Translations under genes and position numbers: made by a program
Assembly: GCA_033439765.1 (NCBI GenBank)
Contig: JAULSN010000008.1
Span: 1,860,001 to 1,924,000 of the forward strand
Reading direction: 5' to 3'
From: Lasiosphaeria ovina
Lineage: Eukaryota; Ascomycota; Sordariomycetes; Sordariales; Lasiosphaeriaceae
Length of the DNA: 64,000 nt
The notes under the pieces: generated by a model
The model's input: only the letters and a program-made list of their open reading frames with translations
Told to the model about the DNA's origin: nothing
Databases searched by the model: none
Shown: positions 44,501 through 54,728 of the stretch, one piece after another
Position numbering within the stretch: position 1 is the first letter of the stretch
How the letters are laid out: each line of letters starts with the position of its first letter

Positions 44501-45209
44501 ATTTGCCCATGAGCCCACAGAGGCCTGGTGCGAGAGTCACTTTGTGCACTTCAAGATTCTGAAAGAGATCAGGCAGCTCCAAAGTCAAATTGTTGATCTC
44601 CTGAGAACCAATATTCCCGCCTTTGTCGGCCTAAAGGTGCCCGACAAGCTGGATGCTCCCTCTTCAAAACAAATACAGGCCCTAAAGCAAATGGTCGCTG
44701 CTGGGTTCATCGACCAGGTAGCTATTCGAGCCGACAAGTCTCCGACCCCCCCGGAGATGTACAGAAAGCCCCGACGTGCCATAGATGTCCCTTACTTGAC
44801 CCTGATACGGCTCGAGGGCGAGAAGAGGCTGGAAGACTCCGAACGGCTAGTGTACATCCACCCCGGCTCTCCATTAGCTCACCTGAGTGTGGAAGAATGC
44901 CCCGACTACGTTGTGTATGCGTATCTTCAGAAAGCGGGTAACACGGGTGCCGACAGTACTAAGAAGCCCAAAACGCGCATGCACGCCTTGACGGATTTGA
45001 CGGGTGGCCAGCTGGCCTCGTTGGCGAAGGGGACCCCGCTTATCACTTATGGCAAGCCTATCAAGGAGATCACGGCGGACAACACGAAGAGGGAGGTGTG
45101 GGTTATCCCGTACCTGAGGGCCGAGAACACGGGCGGATTGGGATGGCCTTTGCCTGCACGAAAGGTGACACAAAAGAAGGTGGCAGGAAAAGGTTGGGTT
45201 GTTGAATGA
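41556..45209 (+). CDS. ECM16: DEAH-box RNA helicase DHR1/ECM16 (DHX37)
   Basis: A single intron-free frame of 1217 residues, the family's usual length. Dhr1 unwinds U3 snoRNA from pre-18S rRNA to allow formation of the central pseudoknot. The basic, low-complexity N-terminus (1-390) starts MPKTFVPRQRKRKVLDRQR and contains an acidic Ser-rich stretch near 265-310. Helicase motifs are I GATGSGKT (about 414), Ia TQPRRVAA, II DEAH (515-518), III SAT (557-559), V NVAETSLTIPG and VI QRAGRAGR (789-796), followed by HA2/ratchet and OB-fold (DUF1605) domains. An acidic insert rich in Asp/Glu (EAEDIDFGDMDDRN) interrupts RecA2, as in other Dhr1 proteins. The start is the second Met of the frame; the first, at 41514, would add 14 residues. 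Confidence 0.97.
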   Translation: MPKTFVPRQRKRKVLDRQRAQKKAAARDDQEIDPEGGDSNIVEITPASQADAEKKRAQLRDELKPQDSKFSSKKAKRLEKYIDAKLKKDETRELLAKLAANKIDTSLFSSSKSIGQTKETKREALSRALREEHAGLALDKSKASALLYQPRRVGQGSPEEDESPESSSNEQYGRAGAGLAQPRHSILLEQNTPVVVGSGLKRPLERDDSDRPILAKRHKRGTAKPKPPSTAHAAPAKPEVVEWDGFSSDDEVCSDQGFDLNSNDGESDSLSSGGGSKKDMDSGEDSGEDSDEESSGDDAKPEDEATRHQRKERSSAFKAWAHQKRNEALGYQPIDSNSLILSIPKPENFTPRPLEQDPLPVELQPTTKVTRKAFSVVVTRAPDIEDVRYRLPVVAEEQKIMEAIHNNDVVVICGATGSGKTTQVPQFLFEAGYGSPNSPTPGMIGVTQPRRVAAVSMSKRVGQEMGNYSDVVAYQIRFEGNVDPKTALKFMTDGVLLREAAQDIVLRKYSAIIIDEAHERSVNTDILIAMLSRIVKLRGDLAKEDPSVRPLKLIIMSATLRIEDLTQNPSLFPTPPRVIEVEGREHSVSLHFSRKTRHDYVEEVFQKISRGHKKLPPGGILVFLTGQGEISQLSKQLKSAFSGGLSSTAGTRVRISATDAPIEAEDIDFGDMDDRNVIDMDDEVSFEPDDEVEGEFDIEDEEAGTGPMKMHVLPLYSLLPTKEQMRVFDPPPDGSRLVILATNVAETSLTIPGIRYVFDCGRSKERRFDPVSGVQSFEIGWISKASAKQRAGRAGRTGPGHCWRLYSSAVYERDFPEFSQPELLRMPLEGVVLQLKSMNLQHVVNFPFPTPPDRQSLIKAEKVLSYLSAISPSGQITRIGSTMSIFPLSPRYARILLVGHLHDCMPYTIALVAGMSAGQVFVPENQAIPAASVPTEDFRTTEEVIADDRRAKLRQAFKMVHKNFCFLDDKSDAIKLLQVVGEFAHEPTEAWCESHFVHFKILKEIRQLQSQIVDLLRTNIPAFVGLKVPDKLDAPSSKQIQALKQMVAAGFIDQVAIRADKSPTPPEMYRKPRRAIDVPYLTLIRLEGEKRLEDSERLVYIHPGSPLAHLSVEECPDYVVYAYLQKAGNTGADSTKKPKTRMHALTDLTGGQLASLAKGTPLITYGKPIKEITADNTKREVWVIPYLRAENTGGLGWPLPARKVTQKKVAGKGWVVE

Positions 45210-45842
45210 GTCATTGCTATAGCAACATGGCTCCATAGAAGCAGCGCCATAACAACAGCGATTGATTTGTTACTGTTTTGCCCTTAAATTCTCCCTGGCT
45301 CTGCCCAGTCATAATAAGCCTTGGAGCATCCTTTCGCTGTGAGTAGAGCTCTGAAGTATTTGCCTCACCGACTGTACAGTCAACTCCCTGAATGGCCTCA
45401 ATACTTTACTCCTCGCCCTAAAGGATTTTTACCGTCGGAGGTAAAAGCTATTAGAATCCATATTTCTCCCCTAGGAGCACCTATCAAAGGTTTTTTCCCT
45501 AGCCGATTTATGCCACAATCTTTATTCTCCCCAAATACGGATACCACGCCAACAAACATTCGGGAATGGGATTGCCAAGTGGTATTCACAAAACGGACGG
45601 ATGGGAGAAATGCACCCTTTATTTGGCTATCATATCTACAGTTGTATGTACATGCCTTTTCCTGCCCAAACTCCCGAACCCCGGGGTATCAAGTTTTGGT
45701 ATCATCCACCGAATCCGTAACGCCGAAAGCATCGCATGACCTAGAACTTAGTAGCTATCGGATGGTTTATCCGACGAATGCAAGTTTGGGTCTATTGTCC
45801 TTCTGTTTAATTCTCTGGCAACCACTAGACGAAGAAAAGAAA
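45210..45842. other. Convergent intergenic region, DHR1 / MED6, with MITE remnant
   Basis: About 630 nt between two 3' ends. It consists largely of a diverged MITE-like copy (about 45371-45582) flanked by short AT-rich stretches. Confidence 0.7.
45371..45582. mobile_element. MITE-like element, copy C (degenerate)
   Basis: Collinear with the reverse complement of copy A. It begins actgtaca and ctccctgaatgg, continues cctcgccctaaagg, ggaggtaaaagctatt, gaatccatatt, ctaggag and cctatcaaagg, and ends with taccacgccaacaaacattc, gggaatgggattg. The right arm shares 20 identical bases with copy A. Many differences are C/T or G/A transitions, as expected for an old element possibly touched by repeat-induced point mutation. 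It has no coding capacity. Confidence 0.72.
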
Positions 45843-46977
45843 TCACGAGGGGGTGCTGCCGATCTTGCTCTTGCGGCGCTTAGGCTTGGGCAAGCCCGGC
45901 GTCTTGGGGCTCTTTGTCTCCTTACCCGTGTTGGCATTCTTGGCCAGGGGATTGCTGGCATTGCCATCACCGTCGACCTTGGTGTCAAGGGCCGAAAGGG
46001 CGGCGTCCTTGAGAGTGAGGGGGGCCGCGTTCCTGGCTGCGCCGCCACCCGGCTGCTGCGGGTGCTTGTCCTTGCGGCCCGTCGACGACAGGTGGAAGTC
46101 GCCTGGCTTGCCCGTGATGGGGTTCTCGTCCATGTAGTCGCCGCCGTAGCGCTCGTGGATCATGAGCGACTCCTCGACCAGACTCATGTCCGGGAGCGTG
46201 TTGATGCTCGCCTTGGCAGCGGCGGGTGCTACTTTGCCCATACCCTCGAGCATCGGCGTTACATCCTTGGACGCATCGCGGTTCTTGCCAGGACCGCTGG
46301 CGGTGCCGGCCTGCTGGCTGGCCGGGGCCTGGTACACGCGTCCCTGGGCGGGGGTCCAGGTCTGAACGCTGTTGGCAATGGGCAAGATCTTCTCAATCGA
46401 GTTGGAGATGGCCGCCTTGAAAAGAGTTAGCGGGTGCTGGAAATAACGAAAAAAATAAAATACGAAAATTTGTTGTGTGACTGGATGCAAGGTGCTTGAC
46501 AAAACAGTAGTATAAAGCGAAGGGGGTGGGATGTTCAAGGATACTCACAATTCTCGAGCTGAGGATGTCAGCCAGGGTCGGGGCCATGTAGATGTTCTCG
46601 CCGTCGAGAAAATAGGTGGCATGAACGATGACCTCGTCCTCCTCACCCTGGCGCTTGCGGCGAGTTTGCTTGTTGATGACCCAAATTCCCGTGCCGGCTC
46701 CGGGGCCCGTCTCAGCGGGCTCCTGGGCGACAATGAACTCGAGACCGGACATGCTGCGCAGGCGGCTCTCAAACGCCTCACGCGTCGCCAGGTACTGCAT
46801 CATGTGCTGGTTGCTCAGACCCTGCTGGAAAACGACCTCATTGTTTGAGGTCTTGTCGAAAAACGGCGACTGGGCAAAGTAGTAGAGAACGCTGTTGTTG
46901 TGTAGGCCACCCTCAGCATTGATCGGGGCACGCCACTGGATCTCGTCCAGCGGGATAGCCAATGGATCGAAGGCCAT
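45843..46977 (-). CDS. MED6: MED6, Mediator head subunit
   Basis: Two exons (46977-46549 and 46415-45843) encode 333 residues. Med6 lies at the head-middle hinge of Mediator and is needed for RNA polymerase II activation. The conserved MED6 domain (about 5-165) begins DPLAIPLDEIQWRAP and shows SPFFDKTSNNEVVFQQ, the LRSMSGLEFIVAQEP strand and VHATYFLDGENIYMAPTLADILSSR. The C-terminal part is Pro/Ala/Lys-rich and ends with a KPKRRKSKIGS basic motif that could be nuclear import signal. It is divergently transcribed from the MMTAG2-like gene over about 500 nt. The long opposite-strand frame over this gene is a shadow. Confidence 0.95.
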
Positions 46978-47481
46978 TTTAAAAACCCTCACTCGTTTGC
47001 CCTCTCTTCCCTGTTCACAAATAATGTAGCACAAAAGCTTTGAGTTGAAATGAAGTCGGGCCAGTTCTGGTGTCTTGCCGTCTTTGATGTTATGTTGCGT
47101 TGGCTACAGGTGGAAGGTGTGAGCTCAGACTTAAAGTGAGGTGAAAGCTGGAGGTGAATCCCAGGTATTGATTATTCGCACTGTATGGATACCTAACCGA
47201 GCTAGTCTTTAAAAGCCTAGCGCCAAGGCCACCCCGCCATTCCCAACTCCCGCTCACGTCACGCTCAAAATCCTTGCTGCATATCGAAGTGTCCACTCGC
47301 GCACGGCTCAGCACTACACAGTAAACCAAATCCCAAGCACCATCTCGGCAGTGAAAGCACCTTTCGCAGGCTTTTCTAAACAACGCTTTGCAACCTTTCC
47401 ATCTGAGAATCCATATAGGCCAGTGCTACCAGCAGCCTAGTCGTATCGCGCCGCATACGTGCCCTCGAGGCAGAGTGAACC
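46978..47481. other. Divergent intergenic region, MED6 / MMTAG2-like
   Basis: This 504-nt region holds both promoters. No coding gene was recognised; the leader of the right-hand gene is not interrupted by obvious splice sites. Confidence 0.65.
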
Positions 47482-48258
47482 ATGGATCTCCTTTCCACCG
47501 TTAGGAAACAGGGCTCGCGGGGTGGCGTCAACTTCAGTTGGGACGATGTCGCCACTTCGGCGCACCGCGAGAACTACCTCGGTCACAGTTTAAAGGCGCC
47601 AGTTGGGCGGTGGGCCCAGGGACGCGACCTGAACTGGTATGCCAAAGCAGACCCAACAGCAGCAGATACGGGCGAGACAGAGGCGGAACGGGAGGAGCGC
47701 GAGCGTCTTGAAGAAATCCGCAAGATCAAGGAGGCTGAGGAGGATGCGATATCACGCGCCTTGGGCATACCTATCGCACCACGCAACGTCACGGGCGCCA
47801 ATGCCGTAGAGGTCGAAGGACCCAAAGTTCCCAGCCGTGCTGCTGCGAATGGGACTGACGACACCGGAGCACCAAAAGAGCCTCAGCCGAAGGATTCACG
47901 CAGAGACAGACCCCGAGGGTCGGATAGGCGACATAGGAGGAGCCATCGGAGCAGAGAGCGGGACCGGGACCGGGACCGGGATCGCAGCAGAAGCAGAAGC
48001 CGGCATAAGAGACGAGACAGCTCAGCGGCTGACAGAGACAGGGACAGCCGTCCTAGGCGGAGAAGTCGCAGCCCCGATCGTACTCTCAGGCCTCACGAGA
48101 GGAGGTGGGACGGCGACCGCAGTCGCAGTCGCAGTCGCGACCACAAGCGGCGAGACCAGAGGAGCCGTAGTAGGGACAGACGGCCGAGACACCGAGGTCA
48201 ACAGCGAGATCAACAGCGAGATCAAGAGCGGAGTAAGGCCGAGGGTGGAAACAGGTAG
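47482..48258 (+). CDS. MMTAG2-like RS-rich nuclear protein
   Basis: One intron-free frame of 258 residues. The N-terminus carries the domain of multiple myeloma tumor-associated protein 2 (PF10159): MDLLSTVRKQGSRGGVNFSW, HRENYLGHSLKAPVGRWAQGRDLNWYAK, followed by a charged helix and the motif EEDAISRALGI (about 88-98). From residue about 130 on, it is almost entirely Arg, Ser, Asp and His in RS/RD repeats, as in splicing-associated proteins. Nuclear speckle localisation is an inference from composition. No biochemical role is established for the fungal protein. Length is typical. Confidence 0.9.
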   Translation: MDLLSTVRKQGSRGGVNFSWDDVATSAHRENYLGHSLKAPVGRWAQGRDLNWYAKADPTAADTGETEAEREERERLEEIRKIKEAEEDAISRALGIPIAPRNVTGANAVEVEGPKVPSRAAANGTDDTGAPKEPQPKDSRRDRPRGSDRRHRRSHRSRERDRDRDRDRSRSRSRHKRRDSSAADRDRDSRPRRRSRSPDRTLRPHERRWDGDRSRSRSRDHKRRDQRSRSRDRRPRHRGQQRDQQRDQERSKAEGGNR

Positions 48259-49295
48259 TTTTGTTTCCTTCGGTGAATGCCAGGTTTGCCACGAGGCATT
48301 CTTTGCGAAGCGCCTTCAAGCCAAGATGTAATCATTGAAGTCTTAGCCCAAGGGCTAGCTCAGTGATCCTGGCTACAGCGTAACAAGGAACTTCAACTAT
48401 GGGTTGTGAGTGGGCGAGAGCCTATCCACAACTGTGCCTGCGGTGCTCGTATGGACTGACAGAATACCATCAACCCACCTTATAACCGCAAATGCTGCAA
48501 GTTAAACGTGACCGAGAACTACGGTAGGTACCTACCGTACCTCACCTTGCCTTACACGTCCGATCTTTCTAGCGGTATACAGAGTGACACATGACGAATA
48601 GTTGGACAAATGATACACGTGTAGATAGAAGAAAAGAAAGAAATATGGAATGTTCTATTCGTCATCATCTCAAAGTTGGGTTGCCACCTGGGTCTAGTGT
48701 CGGATGCTGATTCGCGGATATTACCAAAAATGCCCCACGATCATTTCTGAGAGCTGATTGGCTGACAGCCAGGCCACTAAGGCAAGGCTGCTTACCCACG
48801 GCGCACCCCGTGTTGTTTTCAGGGGCGAGGAAGGACGCCTGGGGCGCTTCACCCCGCTGAAACAGCCAACTGAGACCGGCCCGGCATGTATTTGCCCTGT
48901 ACCTTGGGCACTCCTTAGAACAGCAACGTCACAGCTGCAGCCTTGCCGGCTGACGGGCGGACAGCGCCTCAAAAAGCACACTCAATTTGCAACTAGTAGG
49001 CACAACGGAGTCTCTGTAGCGCTTCCTCGTGCTGTTTGGGGTTTCCCGAAAATGTTAATAGAGCCGAATTCTACTTCGCTCAAGTAGAAGCTTCCTCCCC
49101 GCCGACAACGAGCAGATTGCGCACCCGGCCCCAAAAGTTACCCGACATAGTCTAGGTGCCGGGCGTCTCTGCATTCCGCCTGCAAAGAAACCACCAACCC
49201 AACACTGACCACAGACATCGACCTCCTTCCCACTCCATTTACCCCCCAAGGCTCTCCCCCCAGGCCTAGGACTCGGTCCGATTTGCGCACAAATC
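48259..49295. other. Intergenic region, MMTAG2-like / sacsin-like
   Basis: About 1.04 kb. A TAGGTACCTACC motif sits at about 48530-48545 and the right end is the CT-rich leader of the giant gene. No gene was recognised. Confidence 0.65.
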
Positions 49296-52200
49296 ATGGA
49301 CTACACGCGGCTCAGAGCCGCTGCTCTGAAAGATGGCGAGGACGAAGAGGCTGTCACGGTCGACACTCGGGCCCTCATCGACAAGGTGCTGGCGAGATAC
49401 TCGGGCGAGTGGACGACGCTGAGAGAGCTCATACAGAACGCCGCCGATGCTCAAGCCACGACGGTCAAAATCAAGTGGGAGACGCTCCCATCAACCCAAG
49501 TCGCCCTCCCCACCACGACCAGCCAGTCCGAGATCCTCAAGCACGCCATCAGCCACCACACCCTCCGCCGCCTCGTCGTCCAGAATAACGGGCAGCCCTT
49601 TTCGGGCAAGGACTGGGCCAGGCTGAAGAGGATAGCCGAGGGAAACCCAGACGAGACCAAGATCGGCGCCTTTGGGGTCGGCTTCTACAGCGTCTTTGCC
49701 GACTGCGAAGAGCCCTTCGTCAGCTCGGGCAACGAGGCCATGGCGTTCTACTGGAAGGGCAACGCCCTATTCACCAGAAAGACGCAGTTCCCGCCAGGCC
49801 AGGGAGGTCCTGACACGGCCTTTGTCTTGGACTACCGGAACACCACCACGCCCCTCCCGAACCTGCTCTCTGTCGGCCAGTTTCTTGCCACGAGTCTGAC
49901 ATTTGTTGCCCTTGAGAACATCGAGTTCTGGATAGACGACTGGAAGATTCTGTCCTTGCAGAAAAAGTCGTCTCCCAGTATCGAGGTCAAGATCCCCCGG
50001 GACCTCGAGGCTCGTACCAAGGAAGGGCTTATGAAGCTTTCTGCAGCGGACCAGACGAGCACCCAACTGGACGCCAAGTTTATGAGTGTTCTTGGTTGGA
50101 AGCCCCAGGCCACACCGTCTTCCACTAAACCCAGCGATGCCTTCTTTTCCAGCACGAGCGCGACCGAAATGCCTTCCCTGAGGAACTTCTTCTCAAGGCT
50201 AACAGCCGGCCCGTCCCAAGGAGGCCTGCGGAGCAAGGCGGCAAAGGAGGAAAAGGCCGTGCAAGAGGCAATAGCAGAGGATCTGACGGCAATGTCCATG
50301 TCGAGCATCTTCCTCCGTGTCACATCAGGCCAGATTCAAACTAACATCCCTGCATCGTTTGCAACTGAACTGGAGAGGGCAACGAAGAAGCCCCCGCCAA
50401 AAACAACAAAGATCGCAATTTTGACCTCGTCACACGACGAGACAATGGCCTCGGAGAAATCCATGACATCAAGTCAAGCGGCAAGAGCCGTCGATGTCTT
50501 CTCCTCAGTTTTGCCAAGCAAGAAGCCAGGTGGGCGAATCTTCATCGGCTTCCCGACGACCCAAACAACCGGCGGCGGAATGCATATCTCGGCGCCCTCA
50601 GTTATCCCGACGGTGGAGCGTGAAGCTATCGACTTGAACGCTCGCTGGGTGCGCAGCTGGAACATGGAGATGCTCCGTGTGGCAGGCATCATGTCGCGAC
50701 TTGCCTTTGCCAATGAGATGTCTGATCTAAATGACAAGCTCAGGCGCATATCCGAGTCCAGCGACAAAAAGGGGCCAGCCATTTCTACGGCAGACATTGA
50801 AAAATGCGTTCCCGAAGCCCTCCACATCCTCAAAACGTACACCTTTGCCGACTCTACTCCTAGCGGGCATGTGGCCCAGATCATCGAGGAGGCATTTTGG
50901 ACAGCTTTCAAACGTGCAAGTATCGAGGTGTACTCGTCACGGGGCGTTTTGCCATCGTCCAGAGTCCGATCTTCGTCCGACGAGATCGGCAAGTTCGTCG
51001 GTAGGATTCCTGTGGTTATGAAGGAAATGAAAGAATCGCCATTCATCAAGAAAATCATCGATTTTGGGCTTGTTAAAGACATCACAGTCGACGACATCTG
51101 TGAAGAGCTTGGAAACAAGGCTATGGATAAAGATCAGCTCTGCCACTTTATCAAATGGGCTGCGAAGGGTGCTGTTTCTGGAGAGCTGGACTATGCCGGC
51201 AAGAAACGAGTGCTAGATATTGCCGTGGGCACAGTCAGTGACGGGGGCGAATCTGGAGAGATTATTGCCATGGGGTCTATTAAGAACTACCTCAACAACA
51301 GGATTCCCGCCAGTTTCCCTATACCCCCGACCACTCTGCCACTGGTTTTTACAGCCAACATCCCCGAGGTCCAATTGCAGGCGTTGGGCTGGCAGCCCTT
51401 GGGAATTGTCCCTTGGCTAAGATTCCTGGTCGAGTCTGGACCTAACAAGGACGACGAGCAAAATTTGACCAAATCGGCCGAATTCTCGTCCCGGGTTCTC
51501 GTGGTTCTTTCGAAGAACTGGGACAACCTGAGCCCTTCCTCCAAGACCTCAGTAATATCGACATTGGAGCATATCAGCGCCATCCCCACAAAAATGGGCA
51601 TGAGGAAACCCGGCGAATCCTTCTTTCCAACGGTGAAGCTCTTCGACGATCTTCCAACTGTTCAGAACCTGCAGGGAGTCAAGGACAAGTTCTTAACAGC
51701 TTTGGGGGTCAGAAAGACGGTGGACCTGGATACGATCTTCACAAGACTGCTGAACCCCTCAGCAGCAGGCGGCGAAGCCGTACACAAGAGATGGAGCCAC
51801 ATGGAACTAATCAAGTACCTTGCCTCTGTGAAGGACGATATTCCGGCTGCCGACATGGAGAAGCTCATGAAATCACAGCTGTGCCCCGCTGAGGCTGGCC
51901 CGCTTGGGATGGAGTCAACGAAAGGCACAGAGCAGCTTTTCAAGGTGTCGCAGCTCTTCGAGCCCAGAGATTCGCTTCGTGCTCTAAAGTTGCCCATTCT
52001 TCAATGGCCTGGCCCACCGGGAAGCTTCAGGCCCAGGAGTGCAGAAGGCCAGTTCCTTTTCTCACTCGGTTTGCGTCCATACCCATCCGTGGACGATCTT
52101 GTCGACATGATGGCTTCATCAGATCTTGCCATTCAGGGTGCGGCAAGGAAATATTTCACTGCCAACTATCTAATGAACTCTTATGACAATTTTGACCTCA

Positions 52201-54728
52201 GCCGCAACAGCAAAGCCTTCCTTCCTGTCGAGGGTAACGGGAAGCAACTTGTGTCCCCATCTGCCTGTTACACCAACGAAAAGGCTGCGGTGTTTGGATA
52301 TAATGTTCTCTTGAAGGAACTGCTCCCGCACGCGTCCAAGTTTGGGGTTGTTCGCGATCCTCCAATCACGGGATGTGTGGAGAAGCTCATTGCTGAGCCA
52401 CCGCGGAACCGCAACCAGGCGATCGAGTTCTTTGAGTACTTTACGACTCGACTAGGCGATCTCGGATATAGTGACATCCTGAAGCTCAGAGATGCCCCCA
52501 TTGTTCCCGTGTCAAGGGCGAAGGACCATTCACTCCGGGGGTCCGATGGAGTAGACACCACCGTGGTCAACATCCGACCTTCTAACTGCTATCTGGGATC
52601 ATCTATGACATACGGGAATATATTTGACTTTATCGATCTTGGCACGGCCGCAAACGCTTTTCTCTACAAGTGTGGTGCCAAGAGCGAACCGACCAAGATT
52701 GAGATTGCCAAGCTCGCCTGTTCAGAACCAGCACGTCTTCTGGGCATTATGCAGAGCTCTGAGAAGTACCTCAATCTTCTCAGATCCCTAGCCGACGAGT
52801 TGCAAGCGCTGAAGGCGGACAAAGCGCTTTTCAAGCAAATGAGAGCATCCGCATGGCTGCTTGGATCTCGTGAGCTGTCATTCACTAAAGACGGGAAACC
52901 CGGCCTGAATGAAGAGGAAGAGGCACCCATCAAGCAATATCAACTTGCCGCGGCCAGCCACATTGTCGTCCTCGACGATTACATCAGTTACCGTTTGTTC
53001 AAGCAGTCGCTACTATGCGCTCCAGAGGAAGACGCCCTCGAAGCGTTCTACATCGCCCTCGGCTCGGAAACACTTGGAAGCAAAGTCGAGGAAGATGTTA
53101 GTATCGGGCCTCACACGGAGAAGCAGGATGGTGCCCAGTGGCTGCGTAAACACGTACTGGAGCGCTCCAAGCTCTTCTTATACGAGTATTCAAAGTACAA
53201 GCGGGATGCCATCAAGCATGATGACAAGTGGCTCGAGAAGAACTTAAAGGTCGAGGCTGTTCGTACGGTGGCCCTCCGGCGATCTCTCAGAGCTTACGGC
53301 CAGTCCCATACCGAGACACGCTCTGCGGCTAGTTTCCAGAACGGCAGTTCGTGGATACTGTACGTCGCCGCTCAATCCAAGCCTGATATGTATCAGGTTG
53401 GGCAAGCCATCTGCCAGCTGCTACTTACGCGTCCCAGCCAACAGGCTTATCTGTTCTTCGAGCCGTTCCTAAAGCTTGATCTGTTGGACCTCCGAGCTCG
53501 TGGGTATAATGTCGACCGTATCCTCCGCGCAAAGGCGGCAGAGGCCAGGATCGCAGAGGAGGAGAGACGTAAAGCTCTGGAGGCTGAGCAGCGGGCGATC
53601 CGAGAGCGAGAGAGCGAGTGGACTCGCCAGGGCCAGGCCGCAGAGGCTGCTGCTGCTCGCGAGAACCCCAAAACACCGGAGCACCGCATGCCAGGGGCCT
53701 TTAATGAGTCGCCAGAGCAAGAATCGGCTGTGGAGCCCAACCGTCAGAAGCAGCCAAAGAAGGGCCTATTCTCTAACCTGACCCGGCGCCTGGGCTTCGA
53801 CACAGACGACCACTCACAGTCACAGAAGCAACTGGAGAACTTCCTCCCCCCTGAAGAGCCCGAAACCGCTAAGCAGCGGGGTCTAGAATCGGGTCATGTG
53901 GATCGTGGAGCGACAGACGATGGGCGGGTGACATCCCCCGCCGTGGTGCAACAGAACTTGCTCAACGCCATCAAGTCGACTCGTGCCCACGACTCTTCGG
54001 GCTTGTTCTCTCCGCCCCAGCAGAGCCAGGTCAAAGAGCAGGCGACATACTGCGATTCGACGCCGGCGACCAACATTGACTTCGCGGCCGAAGGCCGTGG
54101 AGGAATGCGCATATTCGTAGCCAAGAACCTGTCGGTTGATACCATGAGCTTTCTGAACTCAAACACTGCTTCCATTCCCCATTTTGAGATACTTCTCAAG
54201 GAGCTGGGCGGTATCTATGGCTTGCAACTCAAGTCTTTGCACATATTCTACGATGAGCACGGTAGCACCATTGCCTTCAACAGCAACGGCAGTATATTTT
54301 GCAACCTTCGCTTCTTTAACCAGCTGCACGCTGAAAAGTTCGGCGGGGCGTCAGCCAATGGCCAAGGCAGAGTCGAGGCAGCCGTCTGGTGGTGGGTTGT
54401 GATTGCCCACGAACTCGCCCATAACCTCGTGTCCCCTCACAACTCGGAGCATAGCTATTATACGTAAGTTGACTTACTTGAGACCACTCGCGGGGCTCTC
54501 GAGTCTGGTAACAACAACGACGACGAATTCGTTGTGCTGACGTGTTTTATTTCTTGAATGAATAGGGAATCGTTTATCCAGCAGTATTTCTCAAAGATGA
54601 TGGCGCTGGCGATGACGTGGTCCAAGCCCACAAATGGCTCGGCTGCTGCTGCTCCTGGGTCTCCTTCGATGTCGACCTCGGCGAGGCAGCAGAGTCTCCC
54701 ACCGCCTCCGCCATACTCGTCCAAGTAG
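49296..54728 (+). CDS. Giant sacsin-like HATPase protein (DUF3684 family) with HELAHN motif
   Basis: Two exons (49296-54463 and 54566-54728) encode 1776 residues. The first about 240 residues form an Hsp90/sacsin-type GHKL ATPase: LRELIQNAADAQATTVKI (Asn in the N-box near 47-50), LVVQNNGQPF and KIGAFGVGFYSVFADCEEP. The middle is a long helical region assigned to the fungal DUF3684 family, of unknown function. Residues about 1410-1470 are charged coiled coil, then a disordered stretch. The final about 130 residues hold WWWVVIAHELAHNLVSP, an HExxH zinc-peptidase signature (His1705, Glu1706, His1709) with a further conserved HSYYTES. This suggests a chaperone-like ATPase joined to a possible peptidase domain. 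The frame is intact and nearly intronless. Family call is confident; function is not known. Confidence 0.92.

Noticed and set aside
45321..46430. 369-codon plus-strand frame over MED6 and a MITE remnant
   Set aside because: It runs antisense to the conserved MED6 exon and through the repeat; no protein similarity.
50474..51118. 214-codon minus-strand frame inside the sacsin-like gene
   Set aside because: Antisense shadow of a long conserved coding exon.
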